Assembly (NCBI RefSeq): GCF_009849585.1
Contig: NZ_VCRN01000012.1
Coordinates: 91,232 to 155,231, forward strand
Source of the DNA: Bacillus sp. ZZV12-4809
GTDB lineage: Bacteria; Bacillota; Bacilli; Bacillales; Cytobacillaceae
DNA: 64,000 nucleotides
Direction of reading: 5' to 3'
Shown here piece by piece: positions 35,300 to 43,186 of the stretch. Position 1 is the first letter of the stretch; each line of letters opens with the position of its first letter. Under the pieces are notes generated by a model. The model saw nothing but the letters and a program-made list of their open reading frames with translations. It ran no database searches and was not told the origin of the DNA. The position numbers were made by a program, and so were the translations under genes.

Positions 35300-35611
35300 A
35301 TGGGAAAAAAGCGCAAAGAAACCGGAACCTGTGAATTATGCTTGAGGAAGGAAACTGATGTAACAGTCCACCATTTAACTCCGAAAGAGTTGGGAGGGAC
35401 CTTTCTGCCGACCGCTAAATTATGCATACCCTGTCATAAGCAGATTCATGCTTTATATACGAATGCCGAGCTGGCTGTTCGACTGCATTCAATCGAGTTA
35501 TTGCAGCAGGATAATAAAATCCGTAAATATTTGAAATGGATCAGGAAGCAGCCTTCATCTAAGCTGACAAAAGCAAGAAAGTCGAATGAACGGAAATCAA
35601 AAGGACGATAA
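35300..35611 (+). CDS. hlpB: HNH-type nuclease-like protein (HlpB/YisB)
   Basis: 103-residue small protein. Zinc-type Cys pairs CELC and CIPC frame the HNH core DVTVHHLTPKELGGT and CHKQIHALY, as in HNH endonucleases. The C-terminus is strongly basic (KARKSNERKSKGR), fit for DNA binding. B. subtilis HlpB (YisB) lies between sbcC and gerPF; the same place here, next to gerPF, supports the name. Start ATG at 35300 after AAAGGAGG. A nuclease role is inferred from motif only. Confidence 0.82.
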   Translation: MGKKRKETGTCELCLRKETDVTVHHLTPKELGGTFLPTAKLCIPCHKQIHALYTNAELAVRLHSIELLQQDNKIRKYLKWIRKQPSSKLTKARKSNERKSKGR

Positions 35612-35628
35612 CGGGGTGCTATCGTCCT
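35602..35628. terminator. Hairpin between convergent hlpB and gerPF
   Basis: AGGACGATA (35602-35610) pairs exactly with TATCGTCCT (35620-35628) and overlaps the hlpB stop. No long T run on the plus strand; on the minus strand TTTTGA follows. Probably a shared terminator. Confidence 0.6.
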
Positions 35629-35645
35629 GACTTACTGAAATTACA

Positions 35646-35864
35646 TTAGTTATTGCCGACATTTGGCTGGTCAACCAGACTGGTATCCAGTACGTTACTG
35701 GCACTAAGTCCATTATTTGTGATGACAAAGCCGCCTGTGTTAGCGGCACCCTGTCCGGTTGTTGATTTGGAATTGTTTTTTGGAGAGATATAAAGGGAGT
35801 CTCCGAATTGAACAATCCCTCCGCTGACATTAATGATTTGTACCGGTCCGATTATAGCTGGCAT
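35646..35864 (-). CDS. gerPF: Spore germination protein GerPF
   Basis: 72-residue member of the GerPA/GerPF family. It begins MPAIIGPVQIINVSGGIVQF and has Asn/Ser/Thr-rich middle and end. GerP proteins assemble in the inner coat during sporulation and let germinants reach their receptors. Start ATG at 35864, after AAAGGATG, matches the MPAI start of GerPA in this window; an in-frame ATG nine bases upstream is less likely. Last gene of the six-gene minus-strand operon. Confidence 0.9.
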   Translation of the reverse strand: MPAIIGPVQIINVSGGIVQFGDSLYISPKNNSKSTTGQGAANTGGFVITNNGLSASNVLDTSLVDQPNVGNN

Positions 35865-35876
35865 GTAAAACATCCT

Positions 35877-36287
35877 TTATGAAAAATTTTCATCCTCAAG
35901 CTCTGATTGGGAAGTGCTGTTTTTGGAAGTAATCTGGCGGATATGCTTGACCCGGGCTTCCATTGATATATTTCCGCTGTTGCCGATATGAATGACAGAT
36001 GAGGAGGAAACCCCGTTAATATTAATGTTTTGAACACGGATGATTGGATTGAGCTGTGTTGTCTGGATTGCTATGTCTTCATCAATTGGAATCAAATGAA
36101 TGGGTTCCCTGAAAACAGGATAGACTGAAAAATTCCCTTCCTTAGCGTTAAAATACTCAACTTCACGCTGATCAGCAATAGCTCTGGAGTATCCTTTTAT
36201 AAAGCATGAGTCCCCAATTTCAAATACAGAAGAAAAGGCGATAGTGTCAATATTAATTCTATCAACAGACGAAGTTCTTTGAAGCAT
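35877..36287 (-). CDS. gerPE: Spore germination protein GerPE
   Basis: 136-residue GerPE-family protein (B. subtilis about 129). It opens MLQRTSSVDRINIDTIAFSS, with the later repeat-like NININGVSSSSVIHIGNSG shared in style with GerPB and GerPD. The ATG at 36287 is chosen; the longer frame from 36317 would start inside gerPD. Coat-protein role as for the rest of the operon. It ends 12 bases before gerPF. Confidence 0.88.
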   Translation of the reverse strand: MLQRTSSVDRINIDTIAFSSVFEIGDSCFIKGYSRAIADQREVEYFNAKEGNFSVYPVFREPIHLIPIDEDIAIQTTQLNPIIRVQNININGVSSSSVIHIGNSGNISMEARVKHIRQITSKNSTSQSELEDENFS

Positions 36288-36294
36288 AGGCTGC

Positions 36295-36471
36295 TTACTC
36301 CGGTGTAAGAGGCACAAATGGCCCTATCAGAAGTGATTCAGGCGGTGTATCGAAAGTGGATGCCAGCTGTATCGTTTGCGTATCTCCCACCATTAATACA
36401 GATGAACTGGATACACCCAGCACTCTTATGCTGCTAACACAAAGATCTCTGTTATATACCTGATAATTCAT
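36295..36471 (-). CDS. gerPD: Spore germination protein GerPD
   Basis: 58-residue protein, the same length as the B. subtilis orthologue. It starts MNYQVYNRDLCVSSIRVLGV and has the GVSSSSVLMVGD motif typical of small GerP proteins, ending VPLTPE. Its ATG overlaps the gerPC stop as ATGA (36471-36468), which points to translational coupling. Fourth gene of the gerP operon. Confidence 0.9.
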   Translation of the reverse strand: MNYQVYNRDLCVSSIRVLGVSSSSVLMVGDTQTIQLASTFDTPPESLLIGPFVPLTPE

Positions 36472-37076
36472 TCTTTATTCATTCCTTTCATATTCTCCGG
36501 CAAATGTGAGATAAAGGCATGGACCCCATTGTAAATTTCCTTTTTTATCATCTCTATTATCTCTTCGTTAGTAACATCCTTCTCTGAGCGATTAGAAGCC
36601 TGCTGCTGAAGATAGAAATCAATCCGGTTGGGCAGCTGCTTTTTAATATCTTCTTTTATAAATCCAATATATGAGTCATCCACATTTACATTTAATTCCT
36701 TCTGAACAGAAGCTGTAATTTCCGGAAGTTCCCGTTCTAGATATTGATTAATGGCATCTTCAACTTCCATCGATCTCTTCATCAGGGTTTTAGGAGAAAC
36801 AGGTGCTTTAATGTTTTTGTTATCTACGGCAAAATCTTCAATGTTTTGCAGCTCAGAAGGATTTAAGCCAATATTTAGCGTGCCTTCAAGAGACTCTACT
36901 TTAAGCTGGTCGAATTTGTATTCAATCCGATCCACTTGCATCGGCGGGCGGCTTCTCAGAAATTCAGTCTCTTCCTGTAGTTTTTTGACAGTGGCTTCCA
37001 GGCTCCGTATACGTTTTTCCTGTGACTCCACAAAAGCATGCAATTGCTGAAGGTAGATATTTAATTGCTGGTTCAA
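36468..37076 (-). CDS. gerPC: Spore germination protein GerPC
   Basis: 202-residue protein with an N-terminal coiled coil (LQQLHAFVESQEKRIRSLEA continuing through KKLQEETEFL), then a mixed domain with VDRIEYKFDQLKVESLEGTL, as in GerPC. TTG at 37076, five bases after GAGGTGG, is the best start; GTG codons at 37085 and 37082 lie within the ribosome site. Third gene of the operon. Confidence 0.88.
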   Translation of the reverse strand: MNQQLNIYLQQLHAFVESQEKRIRSLEATVKKLQEETEFLRSRPPMQVDRIEYKFDQLKVESLEGTLNIGLNPSELQNIEDFAVDNKNIKAPVSPKTLMKRSMEVEDAINQYLERELPEITASVQKELNVNVDDSYIGFIKEDIKKQLPNRIDFYLQQQASNRSEKDVTNEEIIEMIKKEIYNGVHAFISHLPENMKGMNKE

Positions 37077-37106
37077 GCGCACCACCTCGCTTTATTAATA
37101 GATTGC

Positions 37107-37346
37107 TTATCGTTTCTGCGCTCTTGTAAGGGGTACAGCAGGCGCCGGAAAAGCACTTGCCCCAGCTGGCCCCGCAGGCGCCGGACCTTCCGCTTCAGGT
37201 GCAGGCTCAGTAAAGTTGCCAGTGTTATACAAATAGGAGGCCGGCTTAATAATGCCTGCACTTCCAATCTGCATGACAGAAGAATTTGAAATCCCGCCAA
37301 TCTTTATGAAATTAATATGAATGGATTGCTGTATATAAAAATTCAT
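37107..37346 (-). CDS. gerPB: Spore germination protein GerPB
   Basis: 79-residue GerPB. The N-terminal half MNFYIQQSIHINFIKIGGIS and SVMQIGSAGIIKPASYLYNTG are typical. The C-terminal third is Pro/Ala-rich (PAPEAEGPAPAGPAGASAFP), a low-complexity tail that may help coat assembly. Start ATG at 37346 with CGGGTGAT. Second gene of the operon. Confidence 0.9.
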   Translation of the reverse strand: MNFYIQQSIHINFIKIGGISNSSVMQIGSAGIIKPASYLYNTGNFTEPAPEAEGPAPAGPAGASAFPAPAVPLTRAQKR

Positions 37347-37360
37347 AGTATCACCCGTTT

Positions 37361-37582
37361 TTAAGCATTGAAATAATTGCCCTGATCTACACCATCACAA
37401 TCATAAGTGTTTGTTGTGCTCCGGTGATTGTGAATATTCAGGCCATCCCCGGTGTTAAACGATCCGGCACCTGAAAAGGTCTTGGCATTAGAAACTGGCA
37501 TGATTTTATAGACGTCCCCGATATTGAAGACAGAACTGCTCCCGATGGATATGACCTGTGCGACTCCCACAATAGCTGGCAT
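37361..37582 (-). CDS. gerPA: Spore germination protein GerPA
   Basis: 73-residue first gene of gerP, equal in length to B. subtilis GerPA. It opens MPAIVGVAQVISIGSSSVFN; the middle reads GDVYKIMPVSNAKTFSGAGS. ATG at 37582 follows AAGGGTG by six bases. Transcribed from the sigma-K promoter at 37613-37639 in the mother cell. Confidence 0.92.
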   Translation of the reverse strand: MPAIVGVAQVISIGSSSVFNIGDVYKIMPVSNAKTFSGAGSFNTGDGLNIHNHRSTTNTYDCDGVDQGNYFNA

Positions 37583-37612
37583 ACATAACACCCTTTAAAA
37601 TAATTTCTTGTA

Positions 37613-37639
37613 TATCGTATGTGCCTAATTGATGGATGT
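37613..37639 (-). promoter_or_regulatory. Sigma-K promoter of gerPABCDEF
   Basis: On the minus strand, AC (37639-37638), a 16-base spacer, then CATACGATA (37621-37613) fits the sigma-K pattern AC-N16-CATANNNTA exactly. It lies about 30 bases before the gerPA ribosome site. The gerP operon of B. subtilis is mother-cell, sigma-K dependent. Confidence 0.8.
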
Positions 37640-37791
37640 GATTAATCAGCCCAATATTATCTCAGTTGTTCGGTAATTTGGGGCCCGGTAAAATGTTATA
37701 TAACAGATAAATTTGGAGTGAAACTGTTTTTATTTTTGTGATAATATAGAAAATATAAAATTAACAAAATTTTCAGTGAGGTGACAGTGAA

Positions 37792-39384
37792 ATGAATGTT
37801 CCATTAATACTTTCGCAGTTTTTAGATCGTGCTGTGTCCCTTTACGGCAATAAAAAAGCAATCATTGCAGATGACCGCACTTTTACATACGATGAATTGA
37901 ACACTAGAGTTAACCAGCTTTCTCATGGATTAAGAGCTTCAGGTATTCAAAAAGGGGACAGGGTTGCTTACCTTGCACCCAATTCAGTTGAGATGCTGGA
38001 GGGGTTTTATGGAGTTTTTCAGCTGGGCGGAATAATGGTCCCTCTTAATATCAGACTGAATCCGGAAGACTATCTCTTTATATTAAATCACAGCGAATCC
38101 AAAATCTTATTCGTAGATCAGGAACTTTACCACCTCATCCTTCCTGTTAAAGATCAGCTGAAAACAGTTGAAAAGATTTTCGTGCATTCTAAAGAGGAAG
38201 ATCTGAAAGAAACCGATTATGATTCATGGCTCCAAAGCCAGGACAGCAGTCCATATCGAAGGGAAGCCCTCGACGAAAATGACGTATGCAGCCTTTTATA
38301 TACAAGCGGAACAACTGGCAACCCTAAAGGTGTCATGCTGACCCACCGCAATAATTACCTGCATGCATTGTCAACAATGCATCATTTAAGAGTAAGCGAT
38401 CAGGATGTATTGCTGCATGTCCTGCCCATGTTTCATGTGAATGGATGGGGTTCGCCTTTTTATTACACAGCAAATGGCGCTTCTCAGGTATGTTTAAGAA
38501 AAGCCACACCGGAAAAGATATTTGAGGCTCTTCAGGAGCATAAAGTATCAATCATGCATATGGCCCCTACTGTACTGAATTCGCTGATGCAGCATTATGA
38601 ACAAATTGCTCCTTCAGTTGATCAGGATGTCAGGGTAGTAATTGCTGGTTCGGCGCCTCCGCCAGCCTTTGTAACAAGAGTGGAAAAGGAGCTTGGATGG
38701 GAGTTCATACAGGTATATGGCATGACCGAATCATCTCCATTAAGCACAGTATCGACGATTCGTTCCCATCTTCAGGAACTCCCGCTTAACCAGCAGTACC
38801 GGATGAAAGCGAAGGCTGGACATCAGATGATAGGATGTGAGGTCAAGGTAATCAATGAAAATGGCGAAGAAGTGGCTCATAATGGCAATGAAATCGGTGA
38901 GGTAGTTGTCCGAAGCAACGGAGTCATGAAGGGCTATTGGAAAAATGAAGAGGCAACGATGGAAGCTATCAGGGAAGGCTGGCTTCATACCGGTGATATG
39001 GCAAATGTCGATGAATATGGCAATATCGATATAGTTGACCGTAAAAAGGATATCATTATCAGTGGAGGAGAAAACATCTCATCCATAGAAATAGAAGGGG
39101 CTTTATATGAACATCCTTCCATACTGGAAGCCGCTGTTATAGCTGTGCCTCATGAAAAATGGGGGGAAACCCCCCATGCCTTTGTAGTTCTGCGAAATGG
39201 GAAAACACTGACAGAGCAGGAGATTATCAGTTTTACCAGGGAGAAGCTTGCCCATTTTAAAGCTGTAACGGGAGTGACTTTTGTCGAAGAGCTGCCGAAG
39301 ACGGCTTCAGGGAAAATTCAAAAAATCCACCTTAGGAACAACTATTGGGAGTCCAAAGGGAAAACAGGCCGTTTTGTAAATTAA
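37792..39384 (+). CDS. Acyl-CoA ligase (second long-chain fatty-acid--CoA ligase)
   Basis: 530-residue adenylate-forming enzyme, similar in layout to LcfB. P-loop YTSGTTGNPKGVMLTH (about residues 169-184), substrate-pocket VYGMTESSPLS (about 311), hinge HTGDMANVDEYGNIDIVDRK (about 398) and catalytic Lys in KTASGKIQKI (about 513). Start ATG at 37792 after GAGGTGACAG. Unlike lcfB it has no FadR-type operator. YhfT-like ligases are similar, but I do not assign a symbol. Medium-chain, long-chain or aryl acids remain possible. Confidence 0.87.
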   Translation: MNVPLILSQFLDRAVSLYGNKKAIIADDRTFTYDELNTRVNQLSHGLRASGIQKGDRVAYLAPNSVEMLEGFYGVFQLGGIMVPLNIRLNPEDYLFILNHSESKILFVDQELYHLILPVKDQLKTVEKIFVHSKEEDLKETDYDSWLQSQDSSPYRREALDENDVCSLLYTSGTTGNPKGVMLTHRNNYLHALSTMHHLRVSDQDVLLHVLPMFHVNGWGSPFYYTANGASQVCLRKATPEKIFEALQEHKVSIMHMAPTVLNSLMQHYEQIAPSVDQDVRVVIAGSAPPPAFVTRVEKELGWEFIQVYGMTESSPLSTVSTIRSHLQELPLNQQYRMKAKAGHQMIGCEVKVINENGEEVAHNGNEIGEVVVRSNGVMKGYWKNEEATMEAIREGWLHTGDMANVDEYGNIDIVDRKKDIIISGGENISSIEIEGALYEHPSILEAAVIAVPHEKWGETPHAFVVLRNGKTLTEQEIISFTREKLAHFKAVTGVTFVEELPKTASGKIQKIHLRNNYWESKGKTGRFVN

Positions 39385-39431
39385 ATTATAGACGTGACTT
39401 CAGAATCTTAACAAGGTTGATTACTGTCCAG

Positions 39432-39466
39432 CTCCAGCGCCTAGATATATGCGCTGGAGTATTTCT
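39432..39466 (+). terminator. Intrinsic terminator after acyl-CoA ligase, with repeat-like left arm
   Basis: CTCCAGCGC (39432-39440) pairs exactly with GCGCTGGAG (39451-39459), then TATTTCTTTT. The sequence CTGTCCAGCTCCAGCGCC looks like the end of the common Bacillus intergenic repeat seen at 11543. Confidence 0.75.
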
Positions 39467-39536
39467 TTTCTGGACAAGAAGAACCTGGGAATCTATCATT
39501 AAGGTTAGACTTTTTTTACAAAGAAGGAGGCGCTTT

Positions 39537-40724
39537 ATGAACAGGCAAGTCAGCCCGGTTCTGGAGAAGGATCGGATTATTTCACTGGATATTATGAGAG
39601 GATTTGCCATTCTAGGGATATTTTTGGTTAATATGCTTTCTTTCCATTCACCATATCTGTACATTAATCCTTATGAATGGTGGGATAGCCCGGCAGATAA
39701 AGGGACTTATGCGTTTATCGATATCTTTGTGCAGGCAAGCTTTTACCCGTTATTTTCAATGCTGTTCGGCTATGGGTTAGTCATTCTAAGGGAGAGGGTA
39801 CTGGCCAAAGGTCTTGGTTTTGGAGGAATGGCTGCAAGGAGATTTTCCCTTTTGCTGGTTATAGGCATCATTCATGCTTCTCTTATATGGCATGGGGATA
39901 TTTTAATAAACTATGCGATCTTTGGCTTCACATTTTTATTATTTATAAAAATGTCCGGAAAAAATATGCTTTTAACGGGAATATTGCTTTATATTATACC
40001 CAATCTGCTTTTTGTCCTATTGTTATTTGCAACAGTTTTGTTTGTTCCTCCTGAGGAGCTGTCAATCTATGACAAGGAAGCAGCGCTAGCTTCCTTACAG
40101 GCCTATCAAAATGGAAGCTTTTCCGAGATTACTGCACAGCGTATCCAGGATTGGTCAGGTGTTAATAATCTTGCTTCACTGCCTGTCATGCTGTCATCTA
40201 TTCTTCCTTTATTCTTAATAGGAGGAGGAGCAGCCAAGCTGAAATGGCTTGAGGAGCCTGAAAAAAACCGGGCATTTCTCATAAAAATTATGCTGGTTTC
40301 GCTGGCGGCAGGTTTATTGTTCAAATTTCTGCCTTATATAACGGAAAGTAACCTGGGACTGGATTACATGCAGGATTTATTTGGAGGACCGCTGCTGGCA
40401 ATTGCTTATGCTTTAGGGATAGCGGTGATCCTGAAAAATAGTCAAAGACCTGGATTCCTGCTGCCGCTCTCATATGTTGGGAAACTGTCGCTCTCGAATT
40501 ATCTTTTTCAGTCCATTATTTCAACTTATATTTTTTACAGCTATGGATTAGGTTTTTATGGGAAGGTCTCTGCATTTTGGGGAACACTGTTAGTTATGTT
40601 CATCTTCGTTTTTCAGGTCATCATCAGCCGCTTCTGGCTCACCCGCTATTATTATGGACCAGTCGAATGGCTCTGGAGGAGCTTTACATATTTGAATATC
40701 CCTAATTGGAAGAGAAAGGGTTAA
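39537..40724 (+). CDS. DUF418 domain membrane protein
   Basis: 395-residue protein with about nine to ten hydrophobic segments. The N-terminal ISLDIMRGFAILGIFLVNML is the family mark of DUF418/YeiB proteins, as is the late YVGKLSLSNYLFQSI. ATG at 39537 with AAGAAGGAGG is correct; the frame is open upstream but runs through the terminator. Function unknown; resemblance to acyltransferase-3-type membrane proteins is slight. Confidence 0.82.
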   Translation: MNRQVSPVLEKDRIISLDIMRGFAILGIFLVNMLSFHSPYLYINPYEWWDSPADKGTYAFIDIFVQASFYPLFSMLFGYGLVILRERVLAKGLGFGGMAARRFSLLLVIGIIHASLIWHGDILINYAIFGFTFLLFIKMSGKNMLLTGILLYIIPNLLFVLLLFATVLFVPPEELSIYDKEAALASLQAYQNGSFSEITAQRIQDWSGVNNLASLPVMLSSILPLFLIGGGAAKLKWLEEPEKNRAFLIKIMLVSLAAGLLFKFLPYITESNLGLDYMQDLFGGPLLAIAYALGIAVILKNSQRPGFLLPLSYVGKLSLSNYLFQSIISTYIFYSYGLGFYGKVSAFWGTLLVMFIFVFQVIISRFWLTRYYYGPVEWLWRSFTYLNIPNWKRKG

Positions 40725-40790
40725 AATAGTCCAAAAATCTGAAAATTTATATTATACTAAAAAAGTGAATAATAGAATGAGGTGATTAGT

Positions 40791-41699
40791 TTGAAATTTG
40801 TTACTTTTAAGGATAGCAAAGGGTGTAAAGCTGGTTTGCTGGACAAGACTGGGACAAAGGTGGTTCCGCTAAAAGAAGCATTAGAAAAAATGGAGGGCAA
40901 AAGTGACTTGCCTGGGAGTCTGAAGGAATGTATTGCTTTAGGAGATAAATTTATTTCTAAAGTACATAGTTTAACAGATTGGCTAAGCAGCAATCCTGAA
41001 AGGCAAGATCTCTTTTACCCGCTTGCTTCCGTTACACTGGCAGCACCCATTCCGCGTCCGGATAAGAATATCTTTTGTGTAGGCAAGAATTATGCAGAGC
41101 ACGCAATTGAGATGGGGAGTAAAGAAGATATTCCCGAGCACATAATGGTTTTCACGAAATCGCCAACAACAGTAATAGGGCCTGATGCAACTGTTTTAAA
41201 TCACAAGAATGTCACTGCCGAGCTTGATTACGAGGGGGAGCTGGCAGTTGTAATCGGAAAAAAGGGACGGGCGATTCCAAAAGAAAAAGCTTTGGAACAC
41301 ATCTTTGGCTATACGATTATTAATGATGTGACAGCAAGGAATCTCCAGTCCCGCCATAAGCAATTTTTTATCGGCAAAAGCCTGGATGCAACGTGCCCGA
41401 TGGGTCCATGGATTGTCCATGCCTCTGCTGTTGAAAACCCGAATAAGCTAGACATTCAAACAAGGGTAAACGGAGAGCTGAGACAAAGCTCAAATACTGA
41501 AAACTTTATCTTTCCAATAGATGAAATCATTTCGGTCCTCTCAAAGGGCATGACACTTGAGCCCGGTGACATTATCGCTACTGGAACTCCAGCCGGGGTA
41601 GGCAAGGGCTTTAAACCTCCGCGCTTTCTTAAGCCGGGAGATAAAGTGGAAATTACAGTAGAAAAAATAGGAACTCTGAAAAATTATATTGAGGAATAA
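40791..41699 (+). CDS. yisK: Fumarylacetoacetate hydrolase family protein
   Basis: 302-residue FAH-family enzyme. The metal-binding carboxylates are in ELDYEGELAVVIGKKGR (about residues 145-160) with Asp in NDVTARNLQ. GKNYAEHAIEMG and TGTPAGVGKG are also conserved. B. subtilis YisK is an oxaloacetate decarboxylase that also localises with Mbl. TTG at 40791 fits the ribosome site GAGGTGATTAG; GTG at 40782 lies inside it. yisL follows, as in B. subtilis. Confidence 0.88.
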   Translation: MKFVTFKDSKGCKAGLLDKTGTKVVPLKEALEKMEGKSDLPGSLKECIALGDKFISKVHSLTDWLSSNPERQDLFYPLASVTLAAPIPRPDKNIFCVGKNYAEHAIEMGSKEDIPEHIMVFTKSPTTVIGPDATVLNHKNVTAELDYEGELAVVIGKKGRAIPKEKALEHIFGYTIINDVTARNLQSRHKQFFIGKSLDATCPMGPWIVHASAVENPNKLDIQTRVNGELRQSSNTENFIFPIDEIISVLSKGMTLEPGDIIATGTPAGVGKGFKPPRFLKPGDKVEITVEKIGTLKNYIEE

Positions 41700-41705
41700 G
41701 AAGGT

Positions 41706-41733
41706 AGCCTGTGTACAAATACACAGGCTTTTT
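41706..41733 (+). terminator. Intrinsic terminator after yisK
   Basis: AGCCTGTGT (41706-41714) pairs with ACACAGGCT (41721-41729), then TTTTT. Confidence 0.9.
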
Positions 41734-41882
41734 AGTATGAATTTGTCAATGAGATATATCACATCTTGCCATAAATAGTTCATAAAGTTGCCTTTGTATA
41801 ATCTTTTTTCGCATCATAACTTTAGGAATTTCAAAGCCAATATGGTATGATGATATCGAATTTTACATTAGGAGGCACTGGA

Positions 41883-42239
41883 ATGATACATGCCCATATT
41901 ACAACATGGTTTTTGGCACTAGTTTTATTTATTATTGCCCTTATTTTGCATAAAAGCGGCAAACAAAAAGGTTTAAAAGTAGTACAAATGATTTTGAGAT
42001 TATTTTATCTGCTAATCATTGGAACAGGGGTATGGATTTTAAGCAGCCTAAACAGCATCGATCTTCTCTATGTTCTGAAGTCATTAGTAGGCATTTGGGT
42101 AATTGCTATGTTTGAAATGATTATCATCCGCACTGTCAAAGGGAAAAAGACTTCTATACTGTGGGGACAGTTTATTGTTGCATTAATCCTGGTATTATAT
42201 TTAGGCTTTGTTAAATTGCCATTAACATTTATGACGTAA
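41883..42239 (+). CDS. yisL: YisL-family membrane protein (UPF0344/DUF1516)
   Basis: 118-residue protein with four hydrophobic helices. It opens MIHAHITTWFLALVLFIIAL, with His residues before the first helix, as in YisL. ATG at 41883 follows TAGGAGGCACTG; the frame extends upstream to 41847 but without a ribosome site. Function is unknown. Ends with the hairpin at 42254. Confidence 0.85.
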   Translation: MIHAHITTWFLALVLFIIALILHKSGKQKGLKVVQMILRLFYLLIIGTGVWILSSLNSIDLLYVLKSLVGIWVIAMFEMIIIRTVKGKKTSILWGQFIVALILVLYLGFVKLPLTFMT

Positions 42240-42253
42240 ATATGGATTTATAG

Positions 42254-42282
42254 AAAAGGCTGCCGAAAAGGCAGCTTTTTCT
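42254..42282 (+). terminator. Intrinsic terminator after yisL
   Basis: GGCTGCC (42258-42264) pairs imperfectly with GGCAGC (42270-42275), then TTTTTC. Confidence 0.75.
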
Positions 42283-42390
42283 AATTTATCAAGTTATGAC
42301 GTAACAATCTAAGGTGATTTAAAACTATAACCAGCTATGGCCAGAGATTTTGAGGTAGGCCCTTATTACCTTCAAACGCAAAGTCAGCTC

Positions 42391-42434
42391 AAAAAAAACA
42401 GCAGCACTGCCCTTATTGGGAGGCTGCTGTTTCT
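42391..42434 (-). terminator. Intrinsic terminator after yisN
   Basis: On the minus strand AAACAGCAGC (42432-42423) pairs with GCTGCTGTTT and runs into TTTTTT (42396-42391). Confidence 0.8.
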
Positions 42435-42465
42435 TCATGAGCTAAGATTCTGAAGTTTACGTTTT

Positions 42466-43029
42466 CTATGAAGAAATTTTTTCAATTACCATTCTTTTTC
42501 CGCTGTTTAAGGTGAATTCAAACCGGTCACTCATTTTTTCATAATAGCAGAAATGATGCTGTACATTGCATATATGATCCTGGTTATCAAATACGATGAA
42601 GTTAACACCGCTTTTCCTGTCTTTATCATTAAAAAATGCGAGCTGGTTGTAGCAATAAATGCAGTCATAGACCGAAAATTGCATGGAATTTAAAGTGGTT
42701 ACAAATTGGTAAAAGGCATCATCATTCATTTCTTCCAATAATCTTTCGAGAGAAAAAACCAGATGCTTTCTAATGCGAATTGAATCCTGGTTCTTCAAGT
42801 GGAATATTTCATCATCAAAGACCACCTTGCCCTCCTCGAATAAAATGCCCTTTTTCCAGCGTTTAAAGCGGAACACTTCAATTTCCTGATGGAGGAATTC
42901 GTCCATTATGGATGCTTCATCTGTCTCATGGTCAAAAAATACCCATTGATCATTGATATACTCTACAGTGCCTTCTGTAAAAGCACGGGATTGATATTCG
43001 ATAAGCTTTGTTCGCTGCTGTCTATTCAT
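42466..43029 (-). CDS. yisN: DUF2777 family protein (YisN-like)
   Basis: 187-residue soluble protein beginning MNRQQRTKLIEYQSRAFTEG. It has many aromatic and acidic residues and several Cys (CIYCYNQ, CNVQHHFC) that could bind metal. Placed by order between yisL and asnO on the opposite strand, as in B. subtilis. No domain of known function. Divergent from asnO; the 157-base gap holds both promoters. Confidence 0.75.
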   Translation of the reverse strand: MNRQQRTKLIEYQSRAFTEGTVEYINDQWVFFDHETDEASIMDEFLHQEIEVFRFKRWKKGILFEEGKVVFDDEIFHLKNQDSIRIRKHLVFSLERLLEEMNDDAFYQFVTTLNSMQFSVYDCIYCYNQLAFFNDKDRKSGVNFIVFDNQDHICNVQHHFCYYEKMSDRFEFTLNSGKRMVIEKISS

Positions 43030-43126
43030 ATAAAACCTCCATTAACTTCCTCAACTTCTTTTTAGACAGTTTTGGCGATTTTTATAACCGCATGAATGTG
43101 GACAATTAACTTTTTTCTAGGCCCAG

Positions 43127-43134
43127 CATACAAT
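43127..43134 (+). promoter_or_regulatory. Possible sigma-E -10 element of asnO
   Basis: CATACAAT matches the sigma-E -10 consensus CATACANT and lies 52 bases before the asnO start. The -35 region (TTAACTT at 14-base spacing) fits poorly. asnO is a sporulation-linked gene in B. subtilis, which makes the site plausible. Confidence 0.4.
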
Positions 43135-43186
43135 AGCATCATGAAAAATGCGCCCATGCGAATCCGCTTTGAAAGGATGATGTAAA

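Noticed and set aside
36751..37050. 99-codon plus-strand frame opposite gerPC
   Set aside because: Shadow of gerPC; no ribosome site and Ser/Arg/Cys-rich composition.
39345..39536. Upstream extension of the DUF418 gene
   Set aside because: Crosses the terminator at 39432-39466 and overlaps the preceding ligase; ATG at 39537 follows a strong AGGAGG.
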